64,000 nt of DNA from Actinomycetes bacterium (GCA_021787475.1 JAJYLW010000007.1:38304-102303); one strand, 5' to 3'; shown: positions 35,739-46,382, counted from the first letter of the stretch. The notes: generated by a model from the letters alone, not told the origin. Translations and numbers: made by a program.

Positions 35739-36826
35739 GTCACTTTTTTCAGCCGCTCGTTCGGCCGGAACCGGCGGCCGACCTTGGCTACCGGTTTCCC
35801 CTCAACCATGACGATATCGGCTGTGTAGTCATTCTCTCCCCGGAGGAGGCTGCTGCCAACCCCGTAAGCGTCAACGGGAGCGCCGGCGGTCTCGAAGCGG
35901 GCGATTTTGGCGGCGTCAAAACCGGCGCTGACGATAATTTTGACATGAGAGAATCCTTCCGCGTCCAGCGCCCGCCTCACCTTGAAAGCCAGCTCCGGTT
36001 GCACGCCGGTTGGCTTGAAATAGCCCATCTCATCGATCAGGCTGCGGTCCACCAGCGTCTCGGCATTGTCGAGCCGCACCCCCCAGAGCTTTTCCTTAAG
36101 CTCGCGGGCCACCGCCAGCGATGTGTTGACACAATCATTGTCAAAGTCAACAAGGGAGACGACTTTGACGTCTGGGTAGTAAAGATCGGCAAAGGCGCGC
36201 GTGGCCCCCACCGTGTCGCCGTCAAAAGAGGCGATCAGGCTGTGGGGGATGGTGCCGATCCCCTTTCCGCCCCAGAGCGAAGCCTGGGCGTCGGTTGACA
36301 CCTGGTCCATCCCTGCCAGACTGGCCGCCAGCCCGTCCAGCGGCTGCACCGAGTAATGGTCATGACGGGCGCCAAACATGAGCACCGGCTTGCCGCCAGC
36401 CGCGGCCAGCGCCGCCCGGACGTTCTTGCAGACGAGCGTTCCCCGCGCCAGCGAGCCCAGGTAAACCGTCTCCAGGTGGGCAAACAGGGAATAGTCGCCT
36501 TCGATGGTCATGACGGTCTCATAGGGTGAGATCCGGTCGCCGTCGCGAAGGGCGCGCACTTCAAGCCGGTCCCAGCCGTCCGCCCAGTTGCCGCCGCCGT
36601 CGAAATGGCCGCTGCAAAGCTTCAAGGAGGCGATGGCCTCGTCGATGCCGCCCAGCCAGGCATCCTTTTTTTGAAAGACCTGCATGACGACGCGCGGGTG
36701 CCGGCCCAGTTTTTCCAGCACTGCTTTGGTGCGGTAAAAATAAACATCGGTGTAAAAGCCGCGCCGGATTTCGTCCACGGGCAGGTTAAAGCTCTCGGGA
36801 GAAAGCCGTCCTGGCAAGCCGCTCAC
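35735..36826 (-). CDS. pncB: nicotinate phosphoribosyltransferase
   Basis: RGFYTDVYFYRTKAVLE; GTIPHSLIASFDGDTVGATRAFAD; VRLDNAETLVDRSLIDEMGY. Confidence 0.9.
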   Translation of the reverse strand: MSGLPGRLSPESFNLPVDEIRRGFYTDVYFYRTKAVLEKLGRHPRVVMQVFQKKDAWLGGIDEAIASLKLCSGHFDGGGNWADGWDRLEVRALRDGDRISPYETVMTIEGDYSLFAHLETVYLGSLARGTLVCKNVRAALAAAGGKPVLMFGARHDHYSVQPLDGLAASLAGMDQVSTDAQASLWGGKGIGTIPHSLIASFDGDTVGATRAFADLYYPDVKVVSLVDFDNDCVNTSLAVARELKEKLWGVRLDNAETLVDRSLIDEMGYFKPTGVQPELAFKVRRALDAEGFSHVKIIVSAGFDAAKIARFETAGAPVDAYGVGSSLLRGENDYTADIVMVEGKPVAKVGRRFRPNERLKKVT

Positions 36827-37662
36827 CCGACCGGATAGGAGCCCAGCATTTTGACCCGGGCCAGCTTGCACTCGAGGCACTTCAGCGCCGCCGCCACGGG
36901 GGGATCGGCCTGTTTTCCCTCGACATCGATGAAAAAGATATAATCGCCGAGCCCTTTTTTGGAGGGGCGGGACTCGATCTTGGTCAGGTTGACGTAGCGG
37001 TGGGCGAACTCCTGAAGGATCTGGAGCAGGCTGCCGGGCTGGTCATGGGCGATGGTGCAGACGATGGAAGTCTTGTAGGGGCGTTCGCCGTTCTGGGGAG
37101 CCGGGCTGGTGGAAAGGAGCACAAACCGGGTTTCGTTGTCAGGACGGTCGGCAATGTTGTCTTCAAGGACAACGCATCCGTAGGTGTCCGCTGCCAGCTG
37201 GCTGCCCACCGCCGCCCACTTTTCGTCCGACCCGCCGACGATCCTGACCGCCTCGGCGGTGCTGCCGGCCGCGCTCGTTTCAACGCCGGCCAAGCGGTTC
37301 CTGACGAACTTGCGGCACTGCGCCAGGGCATGCGGCAGGGAGATGATCTTTTCGATCTCATCGAGTCTGAGCGGGGTGCGCGCAATCAGCTTGTGCCGGA
37401 TGGGATGATCGATCTCCCTGACGATAAAGACATTTTCCACCTCGAAAGCAAGGTAATCGAGGGTGGCGCTGATCGCGCCCTCAAGCGCGTTTTCCATCGG
37501 CACGATTCCCTCGCCGATCTCGCCTGCCGAAACCGCCATGATCACGTCGGGCACCGACGGCATCGGCACCGTGTCGGCCGGCGAAAGGCCGGTATGCCCA
37601 AGCAGCGCTTCCTCGGACCACGTGCCCGCCGGGCCCAGGAATCCGGTTTTGCCGCTGGTCAA
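36823..37662 (-). CDS. pheA: prephenate dehydratase
   Basis: GFLGPAGTWSEEALL; ENALEGAISATLDYL; TRFVLLS; ACT domain. Confidence 0.95.
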   Translation of the reverse strand: MTSGKTGFLGPAGTWSEEALLGHTGLSPADTVPMPSVPDVIMAVSAGEIGEGIVPMENALEGAISATLDYLAFEVENVFIVREIDHPIRHKLIARTPLRLDEIEKIISLPHALAQCRKFVRNRLAGVETSAAGSTAEAVRIVGGSDEKWAAVGSQLAADTYGCVVLEDNIADRPDNETRFVLLSTSPAPQNGERPYKTSIVCTIAHDQPGSLLQILQEFAHRYVNLTKIESRPSKKGLGDYIFFIDVEGKQADPPVAAALKCLECKLARVKMLGSYPVG

Positions 37663-38183
37663 CCGGCCCTCCCAACCGCCGGGGAAGGCCTGGGAGTCAC
37701 ACCCATAGCTTCTTTAAGAACCTGGATTTCTTCCGGGGACAGCTTTTCCTTGCTCTCGCCGTGCCGGACTTCCTTCACATAAATGCGGGCATCTTCGCGC
37801 GACTGGATGGCGCTAATGATTACTCCGGAAAACCCGGCGTCAAGCAGGGCCACCGAGCTGCTCTGCATCCCGCTTAAGTCCCGGTAAGCGTCATAGCGGA
37901 TGACGCTGTGGAACATCAGGCACTGGTCAACCCGGCGCTCCGCCTGATCGAGGCTGCCTGCCAGGCGCTTAAGTCCTTCGCCCAGGCCATCGACGTTTTC
38001 ATGAAGCTGGCGGCTGTGGGCGAGGATGTCGCGGACGCCGGCGTCGCCCAGCACCACTTTCTGGTCGCGGCGAAGGCGGGAAAGCTTCATGAACAGGTAG
38101 CCGGAGAGCAGTAGCGCCAAAACCGCAAGCGAAATAACAAGTATGAAGCTGATTGTCAAATTGGAAGCAAAGAATGTTCCCAA
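37659..38183 (-). CDS. DUF4446 family protein
   Basis: N-terminal TM; RYDAYRDLSGMQSSSVALLDAGFSGVIISAIQSREDARIYVKEV. Confidence 0.88.
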   Translation of the reverse strand: MGTFFASNLTISFILVISLAVLALLLSGYLFMKLSRLRRDQKVVLGDAGVRDILAHSRQLHENVDGLGEGLKRLAGSLDQAERRVDQCLMFHSVIRYDAYRDLSGMQSSSVALLDAGFSGVIISAIQSREDARIYVKEVRHGESKEKLSPEEIQVLKEAMGVTPRPSPAVGRAG

Positions 38184-38258
38184 GACGCCATCCTCTTGAT
38201 TGCCGCGCCGGGCAGGCCGCCGGCCTTCACACGTGCCGTTCCCCCAACAGCACTGATT

Positions 38259-39356
38259 CTAACTAAAAACAATCTGGTATTGAGCCGTGGTGCCGTCAAG
38301 ATTGGTCTGCCCCGGCACCGGCCCGCAACTTGCTTTCAGAATTGCGACCTGGGGGCCGGCTTGCGCCGCCAGGCCGGTGAGGCTGATTGTCTTATGCTCG
38401 TTGGGGGCGATTGACGGCACTTTTCCGTCAACCTTCTGCGGCGTTGGCTGGCCGGGGGCAGTCAGCGTCAGGCTCACAGGCACGTCGGTCTCGGTTGACT
38501 CGCCAATATTCTCGATTTCCACGGTGAAGGCGAGCGAATCGGAAGCCTTGAGGCTGTTCTGGCTGTCCACCTTTACCCTCATGCCGCTGGGTTGCACGTG
38601 AAGGCTGACCAGATCGACGTCATGCAGCCCGGAAACCTGCGCTTGAGGCCCTCCCTTGAGCTTCTCCAGCAAGGTAACCGCGGACTGCTCGCTGGCAATG
38701 GCTGGATCCGCCAGGAACTTGGACTCCGGCACTTTTACGTCGTTTATCTGCTCGTTTTTAAGCTCGTTCTCGCAGGGCTGGTAAAAGAATTCATCATAGG
38801 AGACGTCGCTGGTGAGCAGGATCAGCAGTTCTTCCGAGACCTGGGCGGCGCCGGCCTGGTTGTCCTGCGCTCCGAGCGCGTTCAGAAGGGCCGGTTGCAA
38901 GCCTTTGAGGCCGCGGGAGCGCACCTGCATGCTGGCGATAAACCACTCATCCTCCTGCTTGAACTGGTCAGGCGCATCGATTGCCTTGGCCCTTTCCACG
39001 ATCTTATCCGAGGCGGTCTGGAAATCGCCCAGCTTGTTTTCCAGCGATTGGCGCATGTTCGGGTTGGGATTCTGCAGCATGTCGGAGAGCTGCTTGCCAA
39101 TCGCATCCGAATCCTTGGTGACGCTGGCGACCGCATCAAAGTAATCGTGGAACTCACCCGCCTTTTTCCGGTCCAGGCAACTCTTGATGCCCAAGCTGGT
39201 CGCGAGAACCAGCACAACGACGGCAGCCAGGATAACCAGCACCCTGGCGAGCGGGGATTTTCCTCCCGGGCCGCGGCTCTTCCTGCCGGTCCTCCGCTCC
39301 CTTACCGGAGGAGGCTCGTAAAATGGTTCCTCTTCCTCATCCTCAAAAAAAGACAC
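38259..39356 (-). CDS. membrane-anchored protein with CARDB-like C-terminal domain
   Basis: N-terminal TM after basic region; SLAFTVEIENIGESTETDVPVSLTLT. Confidence 0.7.
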   Translation of the reverse strand: MSFFEDEEEEPFYEPPPVRERRTGRKSRGPGGKSPLARVLVILAAVVVLVLATSLGIKSCLDRKKAGEFHDYFDAVASVTKDSDAIGKQLSDMLQNPNPNMRQSLENKLGDFQTASDKIVERAKAIDAPDQFKQEDEWFIASMQVRSRGLKGLQPALLNALGAQDNQAGAAQVSEELLILLTSDVSYDEFFYQPCENELKNEQINDVKVPESKFLADPAIASEQSAVTLLEKLKGGPQAQVSGLHDVDLVSLHVQPSGMRVKVDSQNSLKASDSLAFTVEIENIGESTETDVPVSLTLTAPGQPTPQKVDGKVPSIAPNEHKTISLTGLAAQAGPQVAILKASCGPVPGQTNLDGTTAQYQIVFS

Positions 39357-39428
39357 CCGCTTTTCCTTTCAAAGCGAATAATGGTTAGCAACCCGCGGTC
39401 CGTGGATATCCACCGTCCGCCATCCGGT

Positions 39429-39515
39429 TGGTGGGCGAGGGGGGATTTGAACCCCCATGCTCGTAAGAGCACTAGACCCTGAACCTAGCGTGTCTGCCAG
39501 TTCCACCACTCGCCC
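39429..39515 (-). tRNA. tRNA-Leu (CAG)
   Basis: class II cloverleaf: GGGCGAG acceptor, anticodon loop TTCAGGG, variable arm TGCTCTTACGAGCA, GGTTCAAATCC T-loop, encoded CCA. Confidence 0.95.
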
Positions 39516-39712
39516 GCATGAAGGCGCCAGCCCAGCCGAGGCGCCGGTCCCAAAATCCGTTTCATGACCAGAAATGCCTGCATATTAAACTTTTTTGTCG
39601 GATGCAACGCCTGCCGATTTTAGGCGACTGTATTATAACACAGGCAAACAAATGCAAAACGACCTAAAAGGTGATTGATCATCTTATCCACTCAGGATAA
39701 TCAGAAAAAAAT

Positions 39713-39772
39713 AATGATGCGAGGGGCTTGACGCTGAGCCGGCCAGACATAGGCAGATCGAGGCAAGCCCCG
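39713..39772 (+). repeat. dispersed repeat family B, copy 2
   Basis: AATGATGCGAGGGGCTTGACGCTGAGCCGGCCAGACATAGGCAGATCGAGGCAAGCCCC. Confidence 0.8.
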
Positions 39773-39817
39773 AGTTCATTTCTGGGCAAATTGGAAGATC
39801 AGCAAAAGGCGTGGCGT

Positions 39818-40369
39818 TTAGTTGATTTCCTTCGGGTGGGCGTTTGCCACCGCGTCGGCGGCGTTTTCTGCGTCCTGGATATTCTTGTCCTGTTGAGCTT
39901 CCTGCTGTTGCAGCTGGAGAAACTGCTTCTCCGAATCCGGATTATCGAGGCCGGGGTCGGCCAGCATCAGATTGATCTTCTGAAGCTGGGTCTCTCTCAA
40001 AGCCAGCGCCGCGTCCAGCGCTTTGCTCTTGTCCTGAAGGTACTGGTGAAAGGCGCTGCTGATCTGAAGGCCTTCGGCCTCATTAATTTTGGACCGGGCG
40101 GACTCGATCTGCGAAACTGCGGCTGTTACAATGCTTTTTGCCTGCGACAGGTTCGCCTTTTCCGTCTCCAGTTGCCGCTGGTTGGACTCCACAGCCGCCT
40201 GGCTCAACAGGGAGTCCGCCTGTTGAAGCTGCCCAGAAACGGAATTAATGATATTGCCCGCCTCGTGGACGAGCCGGTTGGCGTCTCCAGTCTGCGGGCC
40301 GCAGCCTGTCAGAGACGCCGACACAATCGCCAGCACGCCGGCGACAATCAAACCGCCTGCAATCTTCAC
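39818..40369 (-). CDS. lipoprotein, coiled-coil, hypothetical
   Basis: signal peptide with LTGC lipobox. Confidence 0.7.
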   Translation of the reverse strand: MKIAGGLIVAGVLAIVSASLTGCGPQTGDANRLVHEAGNIINSVSGQLQQADSLLSQAAVESNQRQLETEKANLSQAKSIVTAAVSQIESARSKINEAEGLQISSAFHQYLQDKSKALDAALALRETQLQKINLMLADPGLDNPDSEKQFLQLQQQEAQQDKNIQDAENAADAVANAHPKEIN

Positions 40370-40651
40370 GTTAACTTAACCATGGGAGCTTAGAGCAGGA
40401 CTTTCCGCCCGGGAATATTGCCAGTATATTTTAAGTTTAGCTGGTTTTTTTACCGGCCTCCAAACGGCGGGGGAAAGGAATCCCGCCACTTGAGAAAGAA
40501 GAAATCAACCAGATGCGGAATGCGGATTTTGGAATGCGGAACGAAACCCTTAAATTGTTTCATGCTTGACGTTTCACGTTTAACGTAACAAAAAGAGTTT
40601 CTGTGAAACGTTTGTGAAACGCAGAACGCAGGTCGACTCAGACATTCACCA

Positions 40652-42409
40652 TTGTCCAGGCCAACGTCAAAAATAACCCGGAAAATGACCGGAGCGCCCG
40701 GCGCTCATCCGGTTGTCCTTGGGCGCTACCGGCTGATTGAACGCATCGGTCATGGCGGATTCTCCACGGTTTACCGCGCCGATGATCTGAAAATGGGACG
40801 CCAGGTCGCCGTCAAAGTGATCCGGCGGACCGAGGAGCAAAGCAGCCGCGCCGGACATGAAGCGCGGGCGGCGGCCAAGCTCAGCAGCCCCCACATTGTC
40901 ACGGTATTTGAGTTGGGCGAAGACGAACAGAATGTCTACCTGGTTTCAGAGCTTGTCGAGGGAACAACGCTAGCACGCCGCATTGCCGAAGCCTCCCTTA
41001 CTGACAGAGAGGCAATCATAATAACGCTGCAGGTGCTGGAGGCGCTTCAGCATGCGCACTCGCGCGGAGTGATTCACCGGGACATCAAGCCTGACAACAT
41101 CATGCTTGCCGGAGGCCGCGGGGTCCTGGCGAAAGTGACGGATTTTGGCATTGCCCAGTTGGAAAACAGCCAACGCCTGACCAGGCAGGGAGACGTTGTC
41201 GGCACCCTGATGTATATGTCGCCGGAACAAGCTGACGGCATGACCGTTAACGATTCTACTGATGTTTATTCGACCGCGCTCACCCTTTACGAGTGCCTGG
41301 CAGGCTTCAACCCGTTCAAGGGAGAAGGCGCCGCCGAGACGATCGCAAAAATAAATGCCGGCGCCTTGCCGCTCTCGCGTCTGCGGTCCGATCTTCCCGA
41401 GGCCCTGTCCCGATTGATCGGTGAGGCGATGGAGCACGATCCGCTGCTCAGGCCCGGTCTCGGCAGTTTTGCCGCCGGCTTGGCCGGGCAGCTTCCTGCC
41501 GGCGTAGCCGCGCAGAAAACCACACTGCTAAGAAGGGAGCGCGGGCGCGGCCCGGCTCTGCCCGGGGCAGTGGCCGTCCGCCTGGAATTCCTGGCCCCGC
41601 GCTTCGGCAGCGCCGCTCTTGCGGGCCTGGTTGCCTGGATGGCAGCCTACGGCTCTTTTTATTATCCTCAACCGTGGCGGCTGCCGCTGGTGCTGGGGGC
41701 AGCCGCAGTGGTGGGCCTGCTTCCCCGGCTGGGGCTGGCGGCTCTTGCCCTGCTGGTTCTGTTTCCCGTGGCCGCCTACTCAATGGCGCTGGGGGCCTTC
41801 CTGTCCGCCGCCGCCGCCGCCTATTATTTTGTCTTTGGGCTGGCGTGGCCGCGGTCGGCCCTGCTGCCGGCGCTGGCCGCCGGCCTGGGAGCGCTGGGCG
41901 TCGGGTTGGTTTACCCTGCCGTTGCCGGCTCGCTGGGCCGCCTGCGGCGCGGCCTTGTCCTCGCCCTGTTTGGCGGAGCTGTCTTTACCGCCCTGCAGCT
42001 TTTTTCAAACCGGTCAACCATTGATTTTCTCGGCATTCCCAACAGCTTCGCGCTCCCGGGGAAGCTGGCCGGATCGAGCAATCCGGTGTTTGTGCTCAAG
42101 GAGCTGGCGCGGCCGTTCAGAGAGCAGCCCGCGCTGGCAGTTCAGCCGTTTATCTGGATGGCTGCCGCCCTGCCGGCGGCGCTGATGATCCGCCGCCGGC
42201 GCCTCTGGGCCGACCTGGCAGGACTGGCCCTTTCCAACGGCCTGCTGGCGGCAGGGTATCTGGCGCTGCCGCGGCTGCTTCATAACTACCGACTTCCGGA
42301 GCTCTTTTTTATGAAAACGCTGCTAATATGCGTTATAATCCAGATCGTGCTGATTCTGTTTTCTCCCAGGACCGGGCCGCCGGCTGCCACTCCTCATGAG
42401 CTTGCTTAG
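40652..42409 (+). CDS. serine/threonine protein kinase with polytopic membrane C-terminal domain
   Basis: GHGGFSTVYRADD; HRDIKPDNIML; DFGIAQLE; GTLMYMSPEQ; many C-terminal TM segments. Confidence 0.93.
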   Translation: MSRPTSKITRKMTGAPGAHPVVLGRYRLIERIGHGGFSTVYRADDLKMGRQVAVKVIRRTEEQSSRAGHEARAAAKLSSPHIVTVFELGEDEQNVYLVSELVEGTTLARRIAEASLTDREAIIITLQVLEALQHAHSRGVIHRDIKPDNIMLAGGRGVLAKVTDFGIAQLENSQRLTRQGDVVGTLMYMSPEQADGMTVNDSTDVYSTALTLYECLAGFNPFKGEGAAETIAKINAGALPLSRLRSDLPEALSRLIGEAMEHDPLLRPGLGSFAAGLAGQLPAGVAAQKTTLLRRERGRGPALPGAVAVRLEFLAPRFGSAALAGLVAWMAAYGSFYYPQPWRLPLVLGAAAVVGLLPRLGLAALALLVLFPVAAYSMALGAFLSAAAAAYYFVFGLAWPRSALLPALAAGLGALGVGLVYPAVAGSLGRLRRGLVLALFGGAVFTALQLFSNRSTIDFLGIPNSFALPGKLAGSSNPVFVLKELARPFREQPALAVQPFIWMAAALPAALMIRRRRLWADLAGLALSNGLLAAGYLALPRLLHNYRLPELFFMKTLLICVIIQIVLILFSPRTGPPAATPHELA

Positions 42410-43190
42410 GAAACTCGAGGAAAAGATCCAGGACCTGTTTGAAGGCAGCTTCAACCGCGCCTTTAAGTCCCCGGTCCAGCCGGTGGAGCTGGCCCGCAAG
42501 CTGGTGAAGGAGATGGACGATCACAAAGTGGTGAGCGTCTCCCGGATCTACGCCCCCAATGAATACACCATCTTTCTGGCTCCTGCCGACGGGCGGCAGT
42601 TCGAGGCGTATGAAGAGGATCTCAAGGTCGACCTGACTGATTACCTGACCGAGCATGCCCGGCGTGAAAATTACAACCTGCTCAGCCGCCCCGTTGTCAT
42701 TATGGAGACCGATGAGGAGCTGCAGGTGGGTGAGTTTGGCATCGCCACGCGGATGGTTTCCAGTCCCAAGCCGCCGCCGGAAGCCCTGCCGGAAGAGCCG
42801 GAGATCAGCCGCACGGTGATCTACCGGCCATCGCCTGAGGGCACGATGGCGGTAAGCGCCAGCGAGGCGCACGAGCTAGGCCTGGCACGCGAGTGCGTGA
42901 CTCTCACCGCCGAGGACGGCGCCGGCGGGGAAGGACAGGTCTACGAGGTTGACAAGCGCGTCATCCTGATCGGCCGCAGCAGCCATGCCGATTTTGTCCT
43001 CACGGACGCGAATGTGTCGCGGCGCCATGCGGAGCTGCGCCGGCGCGGCAGCGATTACGTTATCGTTGACATGGATAGCACAAATGGCGTCGAGGTCAAT
43101 GGCAGGCGCGTGCGGACGCAGACGCTCGCCGATGGCGATGTGATCACGCTCGGCGCCACCAGGGTGAGATTTGAGAGAAAATCATGCTAG
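42396..43190 (+). CDS. FhaA-like protein (DUF3662 + FHA)
   Basis: LRKLEEKIQDLFEGSFNRAFKSPVQPVELARKLVKEM; GRSSHADFVLTDANVSRRHAEL. Confidence 0.94.
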   Translation: MSLLRKLEEKIQDLFEGSFNRAFKSPVQPVELARKLVKEMDDHKVVSVSRIYAPNEYTIFLAPADGRQFEAYEEDLKVDLTDYLTEHARRENYNLLSRPVVIMETDEELQVGEFGIATRMVSSPKPPPEALPEEPEISRTVIYRPSPEGTMAVSASEAHELGLARECVTLTAEDGAGGEGQVYEVDKRVILIGRSSHADFVLTDANVSRRHAELRRRGSDYVIVDMDSTNGVEVNGRRVRTQTLADGDVITLGATRVRFERKSC

Positions 43191-43729
43191 AGCCCGCCCT
43201 GCTGGGACTTAAAATCCTCTTCCTGCTGCTTCTGTACCTGTTTATCTTCCGCATGGTGCGCAGCCTGGTGCGCGATTTGAAAGGGGGGGCGGAGCCGGTG
43301 GCGATGCCGGCGGCGGCTCCGGTGCCGCAACTGCGTTCCGCGCCGGCGCGCGGCCAGCGGCGGCCGATCCCGGCGGCGGATCCCGCCGAGGCGGAAGTTG
43401 GCAACACCAGCGAGTTTGACTTCCTCACCGCCAGGATCAAGCCGCGCCTGGTTGTACAGCACAGCAAGATCCTTGAAGACGGCAAGACCTTCAGGCTCAA
43501 GGGCGGCGCCACCATTGGCCGCTCCCCGCGCAGCGACATCGTCCTCGAGGACGATTATGTTTCATCAACGCATGCGCGCATTTTCGCCCGGCGTCAGTTT
43601 CTTTTTCTGGAGGACCTCGGCAGCACAAACGGCACTTTTGTGGACGGCCGCCGTGTCGACGGGGAAGCCCAGATCAGGCCGGGGCAGGACATCGTGATCG
43701 GGGACACGGTTTTCCGCTATGAAGAATAG
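43184..43729 (+). CDS. FhaB-like FHA domain protein
   Basis: N-terminal TM; IGRSPRSDIVLEDDYVSSTHARI; LGSTNGTFVDGRRV. Confidence 0.93.
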   Translation: MLEPALLGLKILFLLLLYLFIFRMVRSLVRDLKGGAEPVAMPAAAPVPQLRSAPARGQRRPIPAADPAEAEVGNTSEFDFLTARIKPRLVVQHSKILEDGKTFRLKGGATIGRSPRSDIVLEDDYVSSTHARIFARRQFLFLEDLGSTNGTFVDGRRVDGEAQIRPGQDIVIGDTVFRYEE

Positions 43730-43783
43730 CGGCGGCCCCGCCCCATTAAAACAACATACTTAAAACATCACAAGCTTTTATTC

Positions 43784-45040
43784 ATGCCTGCAACATTCGT
43801 CACATTAACTGATACGGGCCGCCTGCGCAGCTCCAACGAGGACGCCCTCTTTGCCCGGCCGCCGGTGTTCATGGTTGCCGACGGCATGGGCGGCCCCCAG
43901 GGAGGAGAGGTTGCCTCCGGCATCACCGCCAAGGCGTTTGAATGGTACATGCCCCAGGGCGAAGCCACCGCGGATGAACTAACAAGGCTGATCCAAAAAG
44001 TCAACGAGAGAATTTACCGGCAGGCGCTGGAAGAAGGGCGCCTGGGGATGGGGACAACGGTTACGGCCGCCGTCATCGAGGCGGGCGCGGTTATCCTTGC
44101 CCACGTCGGCGACAGCCGCGCCTATCTCTGGCGGGCCGGCAACCTCACGCAGCTGACCGAAGACCACTCGCTCGTAGCGGAGATGGTGCGCGAGGGAAAG
44201 ATCAGCTCCGCCGAGGCCGAAGATCACCCCCAGCGGAGCATCATTACCCGCGCCCTCGGTGTCGAGTCAAGCGTGCTGATCGACACGATCAGGGTGCCAT
44301 GGGAAACCGGCGACATTTTCCTGCTTTGCAGCGACGGCCTCTCCTCCATGGTTCCCGACCCGGAAATAACCGCAAAAATGGGTGCTGGCGGCGACCTGGG
44401 GAGCAGAGCGCAGGCGCTTGTCAAAGAAGCCAATGAGCGCGGCGGCCATGACAATATTTCAGTGGTTTTATTCTGCCCGGACGGTTTCGTTCCCGCCGGC
44501 GGGGCCTCCGACGCTGATACCGGCGTCATCCGGCTTCCCGACGGCGTCGTTGCCGGGCCGGAGGGCGCCGTAACCGCCCAGAAGCCGGCGCCCACCCATG
44601 CCCGTGAGCAAAAGACAGGCTTGCTCCGGAGCATCGGCCGCAACTGGATGTTCCGGACGGTCCCGGGCGTGTCGATTATCGCTATCCTGATTGCCGCCGT
44701 GCTGTTCGGAGGGGCATGGCTGGGCACGCGCGAGATCTATTTCCTGGGCGTGGATCATGGCTATGTAACCATTTACCGCGGCGTCCCCTACGATCTCGGT
44801 CCGCTGAGCCTGTTTTCCCTCGACTGGCGCAGCCCGGTGAAATTCAACGACCTGGCCCAGGATGAGCAGGATCAGATTGGCAGGCAGGAGCCGCACACGC
44901 TGGGCGGCGCGCATGCGATTATTGACAATTATCTGGCCGAGGTTAAGGCAAACCAGGACAAGGCCGCCCAGCAGGCAGCGATAAAAGGCGCCGGCGCCAC
45001 TGGAACGACGGGCACGACGGGTTTCGGGGTGGCGCCCTAG
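43784..45040 (+). CDS. PP2C-family protein phosphatase (PstP-like)
   Basis: SNEDALF; VADGMGGPQGGEVAS; HVGDSRAYLW; GGHDNISVVLF. Confidence 0.95.
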   Translation: MPATFVTLTDTGRLRSSNEDALFARPPVFMVADGMGGPQGGEVASGITAKAFEWYMPQGEATADELTRLIQKVNERIYRQALEEGRLGMGTTVTAAVIEAGAVILAHVGDSRAYLWRAGNLTQLTEDHSLVAEMVREGKISSAEAEDHPQRSIITRALGVESSVLIDTIRVPWETGDIFLLCSDGLSSMVPDPEITAKMGAGGDLGSRAQALVKEANERGGHDNISVVLFCPDGFVPAGGASDADTGVIRLPDGVVAGPEGAVTAQKPAPTHAREQKTGLLRSIGRNWMFRTVPGVSIIAILIAAVLFGGAWLGTREIYFLGVDHGYVTIYRGVPYDLGPLSLFSLDWRSPVKFNDLAQDEQDQIGRQEPHTLGGAHAIIDNYLAEVKANQDKAAQQAAIKGAGATGTTGTTGFGVAP

Positions 45041-45041
45041 G

Positions 45042-46382
45042 ATGGAAAGAAGGCGCGAGCTCGTCAGTTTCCTGCCGGTGCTGCTTTTAACCGTCGTCGG
45101 CTTCGCCAGCGTCTACGCGGCTCGCTCTTCCCAAATCGGCGCCGGCTCGATGGGCTACGGCCTCCTGTTTCTGGGGGTATTCGTCGCCATCCATATCATT
45201 CTCCGCCTGGCGGCGCCTCACGCCGATCCGCTGCTGATGCCAATTACCGGCCTGCTGGCCGCGATTGGCATCATGATGATCTACCGCATCGATCCGGCCC
45301 TGGCGGCGGCACAGGCCACCTGGCTGCTGGTGGGGGTTGGCCTGTTTGGCGCAATCATTTTTTTCCTGCGCGACTACCGCAAGTTGGACGATTACATATA
45401 CGTGCTCGGCCTGGCTGGCGTTTTGCTGCTGGCCATAACCGCCGTCGCCGGCTACGATCCGAATAACTCCGGCGTCCGCCTCTGGTTAAAAATCGGCGGC
45501 ATATCAATGCAGCCGGGCGAATTCTCCAAGATCCTGATCACGATCTTTTTGGCCGGCTATCTTCATAGCAAAAGAGAGCTTTTGTCAACGACAAGTTGGC
45601 GTCTGGCCGGCCTGCCGATGCCCCCGGCCAAGCATCTTGGCCCCCTGCTGACCGTCTGGGGAATGTCATTCGGGATGCTGCTCCTGATGAACGACCTTGG
45701 TCCGTCACTGCTGCTGTTTGGCATATTCCTGGCGATGGTCTATGTGGCCACAAACCGGCTCTCCTATCCCGGCATCGGCCTGGTGCTGATGGCGGGCGCC
45801 GGCCTGTTTGCCTATTTCACCAAGGCGGTCGTTCACCTGCGTGTTGACATCTGGCTGAATCCGTGGACTGACATCCAGGGCAAGGGCTACCAGCTGGCGC
45901 AGTCGCTGTTCGCCATCGGCGACGGCGGCTTGTTCGGCACCGGCCTCGGCAAGGGCTACCTGCTCCTGGCGAGCGGAAGGCCGCTGATTCCGGCCCTGCA
46001 GACGGACTTCATTTTTTCGGCCATTGCCGAGGAGTTGGGCCTGGTGGGCGCCTCCGCCGTCATCGTCCTGTTTTTGCTTCTTTGCTACCGCGGCTTCAAG
46101 ATCGCCATCCTCGCCGAAGACGGGTTCTCGAAGCTGCTGGCGGCCGGCATCGCTGCCGGCTTTGGTCTGCAGACGTTCTTTATCCTCGGCGGCGTGATGA
46201 AACTGATCCCGCTAACGGGAATCACGCTCCCGTTTGTCAGTTACGGCGGCAGCTCGATTGTCGCCAATTTTGCCTCGCTGGCGATGCTGATCCTGATCAG
46301 CAACCGCACCAATTCGGCCAGGGCGGGGGCGGGCCGCGGAGCGGCCCGCCCCCTCGCCGCCCGCTCGGAGGGCGCCGCATGA
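45042..46382 (+). CDS. FtsW/RodA/SpoVE family SEDS protein
   Basis: multi-TM; PGEFSKILITIFLAGYL; LTGITLPFVSYGGSS. Confidence 0.95.
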   Translation: MERRRELVSFLPVLLLTVVGFASVYAARSSQIGAGSMGYGLLFLGVFVAIHIILRLAAPHADPLLMPITGLLAAIGIMMIYRIDPALAAAQATWLLVGVGLFGAIIFFLRDYRKLDDYIYVLGLAGVLLLAITAVAGYDPNNSGVRLWLKIGGISMQPGEFSKILITIFLAGYLHSKRELLSTTSWRLAGLPMPPAKHLGPLLTVWGMSFGMLLLMNDLGPSLLLFGIFLAMVYVATNRLSYPGIGLVLMAGAGLFAYFTKAVVHLRVDIWLNPWTDIQGKGYQLAQSLFAIGDGGLFGTGLGKGYLLLASGRPLIPALQTDFIFSAIAEELGLVGASAVIVLFLLLCYRGFKIAILAEDGFSKLLAAGIAAGFGLQTFFILGGVMKLIPLTGITLPFVSYGGSSIVANFASLAMLILISNRTNSARAGAGRGAARPLAARSEGAA

